A stretch of DNA of 7,198 nt, taken from NCBI GenBank assembly GCA_023415075.1, contig JAEZLU010000041.1, positions 1 through 7,198 of the forward strand, given 5' to 3'. The notes beneath the pieces are model-generated. The model was given only the letters and a program-made list of their open reading frames with translations. It had not been told where the DNA came from and ran no database searches. The first letter of the stretch is position 1. Each line of letters opens with the position of its first letter. Below are positions 1 to 5,471 of this stretch, piece by piece. This DNA is from Bacillota bacterium. GTDB taxonomy: Bacteria > Bacillota > Negativicutes > Sporomusales > UBA7701. The position numbers and the translations under genes were made by a program.

Positions 1-156
1 GTGACCCACGAGATGGGCTTCGCCCGCGAGGTTGCCGACCGGGTGATCTTCATGGCCGACGGGGTGATCGTCGAGGAGGCGGCGCCGGCCGCTTTCTTCG
101 GGTCGCCAAAGAGTGAGCGCACCCGTCAGTTCCTGAGCAAGGTGCTTAATCACTAG
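1..156 (+). CDS. Polar amino acid ABC transporter ATP-binding protein, C-terminal fragment
   Basis: This is the last 51 codons of an ATPase subunit, open at the left edge and read in frame 1 to a TAG at 154-156. It begins inside the H-loop: the residues VTHEMGFAREVADRV contain the switch histidine (third residue) that contacts ATP gamma-phosphate in ABC ATPases. The tail FMADGVIVEEAAP, then a phenylalanine-glycine-serine-proline stretch and SERTRQFLSKVL, is typical of the GlnQ/ArtP/HisP group, which energises uptake of polar amino acids with a periplasmic binding protein and a small permease. Walker A, the signature motif and Walker B lie upstream of the window, so substrate cannot be assigned. 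The GTG at base 1 is an internal valine codon, not a start. A terminator follows directly, so this is probably the last gene of its operon. Confidence 0.9.
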   Translation: MTHEMGFAREVADRVIFMADGVIVEEAAPAAFFGSPKSERTRQFLSKVLNH

Positions 157-159
157 CGA

Positions 160-193
160 AAAACCCCGCCCTGTCGACAAGGGGCGGGGTTTT
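160..193 (+). terminator. Rho-independent terminator after the ABC ATPase gene
   Basis: A perfect 12-bp stem pairs 160-171 (AAAACCCCGCCC) with 182-193 (GGGCGGGGTTTT) around a 10-base loop. It starts four bases after the stop codon. The GC-rich core followed by T residues is the classic intrinsic form; the A residues on the 5' side pair with the T-tract. The loop contains the 8-base palindrome TGTCGACA at 172-179, which could extend the hairpin. Confidence 0.9.
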
Positions 194-278
194 GTCATGA
201 TAAGTGCGGAATGGGCCCGTTATCCGCCGATTTTGGCAGGTAGCCGCGGGGTGGGGGCCGTTTCGGCGGTCAGACAGG

Positions 279-307
279 TGGCGACTGATGGCAGCTTATG
301 GTAAAAT
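279..307 (+). promoter_or_regulatory. Candidate extended -10 promoter for the exported protein gene
   Basis: TGGTAAAAT at 299-307 fits an extended -10 element (TGn followed by a 5/6 match to TATAAT). A weak -35 (TGGCGA, 279-284, 3/6) lies 17 bases upstream. It is an AT-rich patch in otherwise GC-rich DNA, and it predicts a leader of roughly 65-70 bases before the ATG at 382. The leader holds a small 6-bp inverted repeat, AAGCCA (330-335) with TGGCTT (352-357), of unknown meaning. The rest of the 194-381 gap shows no gene or other recognised site. Confidence 0.4.
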
Positions 308-381
308 AGATATGTAATTGTCATCAGGAAAGCCAAGAGGCCTAGAGCATCTGGCTTAATCTGTTTTCGGCGAGGTAGCGT

Positions 382-1446
382 ATGCGGCATTTTTTGAAGC
401 TAGTGTTGATGGTGTTCCTGTTAGCCGGGATGACCGGCCGGGGCGAGGCGGCGGGGCCGATAGCGGCCGACGCCAGGACGCTGCCGGAGCTGAAGGCGGC
501 GTTCATTTCCAGCGGCGGCAAGCTGCTGCTGTCCGACAGTCCGGAGATGGTGCCGGCGGACGGCATCCTATACCAGGACAAGGTCGAAGGCGATGTCCGG
601 CTGTTCTTTTATCATGTAAACGCAACGGCGACCGCCAAGCAGCTGGCGGTCGTCCTGGAAAACAGCGGCCCCAAGGCCGCGAATATCGTCGTCAGCCGCT
701 ACGGGCTGGGCGGGCCGGGTTATGACTGGATGGCGGTCGGCAAGGAGGCGGTGACCGAGTATCTGGCCGGCGCCGAAGAGTACCGGCTGAGAGTTTCGCC
801 CGGCGGCAGCGTGTCGCTGGCGGCGGCGATCGGCGAGTTCGCCGTGCTGCCGAATATGCTGATTAACGGCATTTTCGATTTTGCGGTCGACCGGCCGGTG
901 ACGGTGAAGGTGGTGATGGCGCCGCTGCTGGACGATGGCGTCGAATATGCCCGTAAGGCCAAGGTGTTGGCGGCCGACGAGGTCCATCTGCGGGGCACCT
1001 TCAGCGGGGCCAACCGGCTGGTGGTGCCGCTCAAGGCCTACGACCCGCTGAGCCAGGGGGCGGTGGGCATGACGCTGGCCGACAACAAGGTCGACGGCTT
1101 TCTGAAGGGGGTCGACGCCACCGACGGCTCGCCGGTGGTCAACTACGGCAACTACGGCGTGGTCTACCGCATCGTGCTGTCGTCGACGACCAAGATTCGC
1201 TTCGGCTGTTATATTACGCCCCGGGGCGGACACTACGCCGGGGCGGTCGGCGTGAAGTACCGGGGGGCCGAGCACGGACCGATAGCTACGCCGCAGGAGG
1301 GGGTATCCTTCGGCGGCGAGGGGCCGGGCGACTATGCCCTGGTGGGCTTTTTCGAGGGCGGCCAGCCGTTGGCGCTGACTTTCAGCCCGCCGGGCGGCTC
1401 GAATATGCCGGTCAGGCTGGTGCTTGTTCCGGATTTTTATTATTGA
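382..1446 (+). CDS. Exported protein of unknown function (354 aa)
   Basis: Function is not recognised. The ATG at 382 is preceded by a weak Shine-Dalgarno (CGAGG, 371-375). The N-terminus is a signal peptide: a positive n-region (R2, H3, K6), a hydrophobic core at about residues 7-17, and an Ala-rich probable cleavage region near residues 21-25. There is no lipobox cysteine and no later membrane helix, so the mature protein should be secreted or periplasmic. The remaining ~330 residues are rich in Gly, Val, Ala and aromatics with short alternating hydrophobic stretches, suggesting an all-beta fold. Segments such as YGLGGPGYDW, NYGNYGVVYRI, RGGHYAGAVGVKYRG and LTFSPPGGSNMPV look conserved. From memory, similar segments occur in Firmicute exported proteins annotated loosely as copper amine oxidase-domain proteins, but no copper or quinone-cofactor motif is visible here. 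It is a single gene whose last 7 bases overlap the convergent neighbour. Confidence 0.75.
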   Translation: MRHFLKLVLMVFLLAGMTGRGEAAGPIAADARTLPELKAAFISSGGKLLLSDSPEMVPADGILYQDKVEGDVRLFFYHVNATATAKQLAVVLENSGPKAANIVVSRYGLGGPGYDWMAVGKEAVTEYLAGAEEYRLRVSPGGSVSLAAAIGEFAVLPNMLINGIFDFAVDRPVTVKVVMAPLLDDGVEYARKAKVLAADEVHLRGTFSGANRLVVPLKAYDPLSQGAVGMTLADNKVDGFLKGVDATDGSPVVNYGNYGVVYRIVLSSTTKIRFGCYITPRGGHYAGAVGVKYRGAEHGPIATPQEGVSFGGEGPGDYALVGFFEGGQPLALTFSPPGGSNMPVRLVLVPDFYY

Positions 1447-2534
1447 AACTCGATTAGATCGCCGTCTTTGAGGCCGGCGGCGCCGCCGGTGACGACAAGG
1501 GTGCCGAGCGGCAGGTCGGAGGTTATTTCGATATAGTCGCCGCTGATGGCGCCGGTGGTTACCTGCTGGCGGACGGTCTTGCCGTCGATCGCCAGGTAGA
1601 GGATGGCGAGCCCCTGCTCGCGGACTACCGCCCTGGCCGGCACGGCGCGGACGACGGCGCCCTGGCCGGTGCTGAAGCTGACAGTGGCCGCCATGCCGGC
1701 TTTGAGAAGGCCGCCGGCGCCGTCGAGGCTGATGTTGGCCCGGAAGGTGGGCTGGGCGGCGCCGGCCTCGGGGTAGATGGCCTCGACCCGGCCGGCAAAG
1801 ACCCGCCCGGGGGTGTCGGCGACGGTTATGCGGGCGGCGGTGCCGGTACGGACAAGATAGAGGTCTTTTTGGGCGAGGTGGGCGACGATTCTCACCTCGC
1901 CGGCGTTTTGCAGCACTATGAGCTGCTCCCCGGTCCGGACGGCGGCGCCGACGGCGGCAGTGAGGCCGGTGACCGTACCGCCGATGGGCGCGGTGAGCTC
2001 ATACGGGCCGGAGGGCTGGGCGCCCTGGCCGGCGGCCGGGTTGCCGGCCAGGGCCTCACGGGCGGTCTGCAGGCGGGCGGCGGCGGCTTCGAGCTGGCGG
2101 CGGGCCACCGCTCCTTGGTCGTAGAGTTTCTGGTAGCGGCTGTAGTCTTTGAGGGCGCTGTCGTAGGCGGCCTGGGCACCGGCGGGGCTGCCGGCGTCCG
2201 CCGACCCGGCCGGGGCAGCGCCGCCGCTGCCCTCGATCTTCGCCAGCGGCTGGCCGGCGTTGACAACCTGACCGTTCTTTACGTAGAGTTCGCTGACGCG
2301 GCCGGCAAGCTGGACGGTGACGATTGCCGCCTGGCTGTCCTCGACCGCGCCGGTCAGCGTGAGCGGCGTCTCCTTGTCCATTAGGCTTACGGGGGCGACG
2401 GTGACTTTGGCCGGGCCCCGGGGCAGGGGGACCAGAAAGGACGGGCCGAGGCGGCCACTGGCCAGCAGGGCCGCCAGGACTACGGCCGCCAGCAGCACGG
2501 CGGCGGCCGGGTGTTTTAGCCGAAGCTTGTTCAT
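1440..2534 (-). CDS. Membrane fusion protein / RND-type efflux periplasmic adaptor (364 aa)
   Basis: This is an HlyD/AcrA-family adaptor, the protein that bridges an inner-membrane pump to an outer-membrane channel. The chosen ATG (2532-2534) lies 9 bases after GGAG (2547-2544) and opens directly on a signal anchor (M1-NKLRLK, then hydrophobic residues ~10-25). The longer reading from 2639 adds 35 residues with no export character. Domain order: first lipoyl half-motif at ~69-101 (ending VVNAGQPLAKIE), an Ala-rich helical hairpin at ~119-163 (with YQKLYDQGAVARRQLE), second lipoyl half at ~177-208 (ELTAPIGGTVTGL), a beta-barrel at ~212-285, and a membrane-proximal domain to the end. A Gly/Ala/Pro/Ser-rich insert (102-119) lies between the first lipoyl half and the hairpin. 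No lipobox Cys is seen. No pump or channel gene adjoins it: downstream it collides with the exported protein gene and upstream lies a divergent operon. Substrate unknown. Confidence 0.88.
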   Translation of the reverse strand: MNKLRLKHPAAAVLLAAVVLAALLASGRLGPSFLVPLPRGPAKVTVAPVSLMDKETPLTLTGAVEDSQAAIVTVQLAGRVSELYVKNGQVVNAGQPLAKIEGSGGAAPAGSADAGSPAGAQAAYDSALKDYSRYQKLYDQGAVARRQLEAAAARLQTAREALAGNPAAGQGAQPSGPYELTAPIGGTVTGLTAAVGAAVRTGEQLIVLQNAGEVRIVAHLAQKDLYLVRTGTAARITVADTPGRVFAGRVEAIYPEAGAAQPTFRANISLDGAGGLLKAGMAATVSFSTGQGAVVRAVPARAVVREQGLAILYLAIDGKTVRQQVTTGAISGDYIEITSDLPLGTLVVTGGAAGLKDGDLIEFQ

Positions 2535-2543
2535 CAGGGTCAT

Positions 2544-2547
2544 CTCC
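2544..2547 (-). promoter_or_regulatory. Ribosome binding site that decides the adaptor start
   Basis: On the minus strand GGAG (bases 2547-2544) sits 9 bases before the ATG at 2534. The in-frame ATG at 2543 directly abuts the GGAG and is too close to be used, and the ATG at 2639 would place the signal anchor 35 residues inside the protein. Confidence 0.6.
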
Positions 2548-2568
2548 AAACACTCTGTATCTGGTACT

Positions 2569-2597
2569 ATGGTGCCACGTTTTGCCGGCAGCGTCAA
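2569..2597 (-). promoter_or_regulatory. Weak candidate promoter for the adaptor gene
   Basis: On the minus strand TTGACG (2597-2592, 5/6 match to the -35 box) is followed after 17 bases by CACCAT (2574-2569, only 3/6 match to the -10 box). The -35 box is good and the -10 is poor; an alternative -10, CATAGT, would need a 20-base spacer. The placement, about 35 bases upstream of the start codon, is sensible. Confidence 0.25.
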
Positions 2598-2789
2598 GCC
2601 GGGCCGCAGGCAACCGGGGCAGGCGAAAGTTGCGGTCAATGCCAGCGGCCGGGAGTTTTCGCCAGGTATCGACAGTCGACATTAGGGAAAAGATTCACGA
2701 TGAAAGAGGATAATAACCGGAGAATGCAGAAACTGTCGTAATTGCTTGCCGTCTCGCTGGTGTTTGATCGCGGCAATATTGAGGCGAAT
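2598..2789. other. Divergent intergenic region between the adaptor and the fumarate reductase operon
   Basis: The whole gap between the two start codons is 265 bases (2535-2799) and must hold the control sites of both genes. Its right half (about 2680-2790) is clearly more AT-rich than the coding DNA. GATAAT at 2709-2714 resembles a -10 box but has no acceptable -35 at 16-18 bases. CAATATTG at 2774-2781 is an 8-base palindrome just upstream of the ribosome binding site, and TCGAC is repeated at 2669-2673 and 2676-2680. I found no convincing FNR-, Rex- or CcpA-type operator and no riboswitch-like structure. The reading frame of the flavoprotein continues leftward to 2746, but nothing suggests that part is translated. 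Confidence 0.5.
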
Positions 2790-2795
2790 GAGGTG
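2790..2795 (+). promoter_or_regulatory. Ribosome binding site that decides the flavoprotein start
   Basis: GAGGTG at 2790-2795 lies 4 bases before the ATG at 2800. That start places the Rossmann motif at residues 10-15, as expected for the family. The upstream in-frame ATG at 2746 has no Shine-Dalgarno and would add 18 residues (MPSRWCLIAAILRRMRCN) unlike any family N-terminus. Confidence 0.75.
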
Positions 2796-2799
2796 TAAT

Positions 2800-4509
2800 A
2801 TGCGTAGTTTCGATGTGCTTATAGTCGGTTCAGGCGGCGCCGGTCTGCGGGCGGCGGTGGCGGCCCTCAGGGCCGGTGGCCTGTCGGTGGCGGTCATCTC
2901 GAAGATGATGCCGACCCGCTCGGCGACCTGCATGGCTGAGGGCGGGATAAACGCCGTGCTCGACTTCCCCGGCCAGAAGGACAGTCTGGACAGCCATGCC
3001 TTTGATACTGTGAAGGGCAGCGATTATCTGGGCGACCAGGACGCCATCGAATTTTTTGTGGCCAAGGCGGCCGAGGCGGTCAAGGAGACCGACTTCTGGG
3101 GTACGCCCTACAGCCGCCGCGAGGACGGCAGCATTGCCGGCCGGATGATGGGCGGCCACTCCCACCCGCGGACGAATTTTTCAGCCGACAAGACCGGCCA
3201 TATTCTGCTGCATTCCTGCTTCGACTTCGCCCTGGGGGCGGGGACGACCTTCCTGATGGACCGCCAGCTTTTGGGCGTGGTGGTCGACGACGGCGTGTGC
3301 GTCGGCGCCGTGGTCCGCGACCTGAAGACCGGCGAGATCGAGCCGGTGCAGGCCAAGGCGGTAATCCTGGCGACCGGCGGCTACACGCGGATGTACTGGC
3401 TGCGGACAAGCACGCCGTACATTTCGACCGGCGACGGCGTGGCCGCCGCCCTGCGGGCCGGCCTGGCCTTCAAGGACCCGGAGATGATCCAGTTCCACCC
3501 GACCGGCGTGGCTAACGGCGGCGCCCTCATCACCGAGGCGGCCCGCGGCGAGGGCGGCCACCTGGTGAATAACCAGGGCGAGCGCTTTATGGCCCGCTAC
3601 GCGCCTGACAAGATGGAGCTGGCGCCGCGCGATATCACGGCCCGGGCCATCGAGACCGAGATTATCGAGGGCCGCGGTTACGGCGAAGGGCTGACGGCCT
3701 ATGTCCAGCTCGACCTGCGCCACCTGGGGCGGGAGAAGATCCTCGACCGCCTGCCGCAGATCCGCCACGTCGGCCTGTTGTTCGAGAACGTCGACTTGGT
3801 GGAGGCGCCGCTGCCGATCAGGCCGACGGCCCATTATTCGATGGGCGGCATTGATGTCGCCGATTTCCGGACGATGGCCACCGGTATCGCCGGCCTGTAC
3901 GCCGCCGGCGAGTGTTCGTGCGTGTCGATCCACGGGGCCAACCGCCTGGGCGGCAACTCGCTGGCCGACGCCATGGTCACCGGCACGGTGGCCGGCGAGG
4001 CGGCCGCGGCCTACGCCAAAAAGGCGGCGGCGACGGCCAGCGATCTTTTGGAAAGCCAGGCAGCCGCCTGGCGGGAAAGGTTCCGCGAGGTTACGGCCAG
4101 GAAGAACGGGCCGCATGTGCCTGAGCTCAGGGACAAGCTGGCCGATCTGCTGTGGAATAAGCTGGGCATCTTCCGCACCGGCGCCAAGCTGGCCGAGCTC
4201 CAGGACGAGCTGGCCGGCCTGGAGAAGGCGTACGGCGAGGCCTGGGTGGGTAACGACAAGCCGGTGTATAACAGCGCCTTTACCCATTATCTGGAGGTGG
4301 GCAACCTGATTCAGCTGGCGCGGGCGGCCGCGCTGGCGGCCTTCCACCGCAAGGAGTCGCGGGGCGCCCATACCCGCGAGGATTTCCGCCAGCGTGACGA
4401 CGTGAACTTCCTGCAGCACAGCCTGGTGCACTGGCAGGACGGCGACTACCGGCTCTCCTACCGGCCGGCGGTGATCGGGAAGTATCAGCCGGAGGTGCGA
4501 AAGTACTGA
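2800..4509 (+). CDS. Fumarate reductase / succinate dehydrogenase flavoprotein subunit (569 aa), lacking the covalent-FAD histidine
   Basis: Catalytic subunit that interconverts fumarate and succinate on FAD. Visible motifs: FAD Rossmann GSGGAG (10-15); RSATCMAEGGIN (40-51); HPTG (H233); TEAARGEGG with the catalytic arginine R249; HYSMGG (H345); GEC with E371; GANRLGGNSL with R382; and the C-terminal RKESRGAHTREDF hallmark. Thus the dicarboxylate-binding His/Arg set and the Arg proton shuttle are all present. Compared from memory with E. coli SdhA (TRSHTVSAQGG), the His that covalently holds FAD is Ala42 here (bases 2923-2925), so FAD is probably non-covalent. Such variants of E. coli FrdA are reported to reduce fumarate but not oxidise succinate. 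There is no Tat or Sec signal, so the protein is cytoplasmic. L-aspartate oxidase (NadB) also lacks covalent FAD, but its substrate-contacting Glu (REGGHS) is Met here (MMGGHS), and NadB does not sit with B and CCG subunits. It is first in the operon, and its TGA overlaps the next ATG by one base. Confidence 0.95.
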   Translation: MRSFDVLIVGSGGAGLRAAVAALRAGGLSVAVISKMMPTRSATCMAEGGINAVLDFPGQKDSLDSHAFDTVKGSDYLGDQDAIEFFVAKAAEAVKETDFWGTPYSRREDGSIAGRMMGGHSHPRTNFSADKTGHILLHSCFDFALGAGTTFLMDRQLLGVVVDDGVCVGAVVRDLKTGEIEPVQAKAVILATGGYTRMYWLRTSTPYISTGDGVAAALRAGLAFKDPEMIQFHPTGVANGGALITEAARGEGGHLVNNQGERFMARYAPDKMELAPRDITARAIETEIIEGRGYGEGLTAYVQLDLRHLGREKILDRLPQIRHVGLLFENVDLVEAPLPIRPTAHYSMGGIDVADFRTMATGIAGLYAAGECSCVSIHGANRLGGNSLADAMVTGTVAGEAAAAYAKKAAATASDLLESQAAAWRERFREVTARKNGPHVPELRDKLADLLWNKLGIFRTGAKLAELQDELAGLEKAYGEAWVGNDKPVYNSAFTHYLEVGNLIQLARAAALAAFHRKESRGAHTREDFRQRDDVNFLQHSLVHWQDGDYRLSYRPAVIGKYQPEVRKY

Positions 4510-5471
4510 TGCCGAAGATAAATTTTACGATAAACCGTTACGACGGCCAGCGGGAGTATCGGCAGGAGTATGAGCTTGACTGTCAGCCCGGTATAACGCT
4601 GCTGGCCGCCCTCATCAAAATCCGCGAGGAGATCGACCCGTCGCTGAATTTCACGGCGTCCTGCCGGTCGGCGATCTGCGGGGCCTGCGCCGTGCGGGTC
4701 AACGGCAGCCCCTTCCTGGCCTGCGACACGCGGGTCGACGACCTGGTGGAGGGTTTCGGCTCGCCGAAGCTTACGCTGGCGCCGATCGGCAACTACCCGG
4801 TGATCAGCGACCTGGTGGTCGACTGGGAAGCCAAGCTCGAAAGGCTGGCGTCGGTGAAGCCCGGCCTCATCGCCTGCGAGGAGTTTTCGGCGGCCGAGGG
4901 TTGCCGGCAGTCGCCGGCCGACTTCCAGAAGCTGCGCCTGATGTGGGACTGTATCCTCTGCGGCTGCTGCGCCTCGGAGTGCGGCAAGCTGTCGTACGAC
5001 CAGAGCGATTTCAACGAACCGTATGTATATAGCCACGCCCGCCGCTATACCGACGATTCCCGCGACCGGGCGCCGCTGGAACACGCCGTGCCGACGCTGG
5101 CGGCCGACGGTTTGTGGAAGTGCGTCCACTGTATGCAGTGCGTGACCAACTGCCCGAAAAATCTTGAGCCGGCCGAGGATATCGCCCGCCTGCGGTCGCT
5201 GACGGTGGCCGCCGGCTACGACGATGGTCTAGGCCCGCGCCACGCCAAGGCCTTCGCCGCCGACCTGGCGGCAACCGGCCGCCTGAACGAGGTCAAGATG
5301 GCCCTGCGGACCGAGGGCGTGCTGAAGAATATGGCCAAATTCCCCTTTGCCCTGAGGATGCTCAGCCGAGGCAAGCTCAATCCGCTGGCCGTCTTCCACA
5401 GCAAGGGAGTCGAGGGCCAGGAGGGTCTGTGCCGGATTCTGGCGGCGACGAAGGAGGCTGACAAGTCGTGA
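4509..5471 (+). CDS. Fumarate reductase / succinate dehydrogenase iron-sulfur subunit (320 aa), with four-Cys third cluster site
   Basis: Electron-transfer subunit linking the flavoprotein to the CCG subunit. The N-terminal plant-ferredoxin domain binds a [2Fe-2S] through C52, C57, C60 and C72 (SCRSAICGAC...LAC). The C-terminal domain has CILCGCCASEC, giving C148, C151, C154 and C158 for a [4Fe-4S]; Gly159 replaces the usual Pro and C153 is extra. The third site reads CVHCMQCVTNCP (C205, C208, C211, C215). Standard SdhB/FrdB has a non-Cys residue at the position of C208 and holds [3Fe-4S]; the complete CxxCxxCxxxCP here predicts a second [4Fe-4S], as described for type E enzymes such as that of Sulfolobus. 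At 320 residues it is longer than E. coli SdhB (about 240) because of a linker with C123 and C132 (residues ~108-140) and a ~75-residue tail of unknown role after the last cluster. GGAGGTG (4491-4497) precedes the ATG, which overlaps the upstream stop as TGATG, so translation is coupled. Confidence 0.95.
   Translation: MPKINFTINRYDGQREYRQEYELDCQPGITLLAALIKIREEIDPSLNFTASCRSAICGACAVRVNGSPFLACDTRVDDLVEGFGSPKLTLAPIGNYPVISDLVVDWEAKLERLASVKPGLIACEEFSAAEGCRQSPADFQKLRLMWDCILCGCCASECGKLSYDQSDFNEPYVYSHARRYTDDSRDRAPLEHAVPTLAADGLWKCVHCMQCVTNCPKNLEPAEDIARLRSLTVAAGYDDGLGPRHAKAFAADLAATGRLNEVKMALRTEGVLKNMAKFPFALRMLSRGKLNPLAVFHSKGVEGQEGLCRILAATKEADKS
5453..5457 (+). promoter_or_regulatory. Ribosome binding site for the CCG subunit, inside the preceding gene
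   Basis: GGAGG at 5453-5457 (within AAGGAGG) lies 10 bases before the GTG at 5468 and is embedded in the last codons of the iron-sulfur subunit gene. It supports the GTG as the true start despite the 4-base GTGA overlap of start and stop. Confidence 0.7.

Noticed and set aside
172..179. TGTCGACA in the terminator loop, with similar TGTCGAC/GTCGAC strings near 2675 and 6379, as a shared operator
   Set aside because: The copies differ in extent and context, two lie in or at terminators, and such short GC-balanced palindromes are expected by chance here.
568..1275. 235-codon minus-strand open frame inside the exported protein gene
   Set aside because: The plus-strand frame has a signal peptide and sensible protein composition. 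The antisense product is His/Arg/Gln-rich and looks like a GC-driven shadow.
2764..2782. TTGATCGCGGCAATATTGA as an FNR-like half-site pair
   Set aside because: Only the left half (TTGAT) matches; the right half lacks ATCAA at the required spacing.
2746..2799. Upstream ATG start for the flavoprotein adding 18 residues
   Set aside because: There is no Shine-Dalgarno before 2746, and the added residues do not resemble a Tat or Sec signal or any family N-terminus; GAGGTG just before 2800 fits the shorter start.
3181..4431. 416-codon open frame on the minus strand inside the flavoprotein gene
   Set aside because: It lies entirely antisense to a gene with complete family motifs. Its product is a His/Arg/Gly/Ala-rich composition typical of shadow frames in GC-rich DNA, with no domain.
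2800..4509. L-aspartate oxidase (NadB), because of the non-covalent FAD site and the GGHSHPR segment
   Set aside because: The NadB glutamate in REGGHS is Met here, the C-terminal hallmark is of the Sdh/Frd type, and the gene is coupled to iron-sulfur and CCG subunits.
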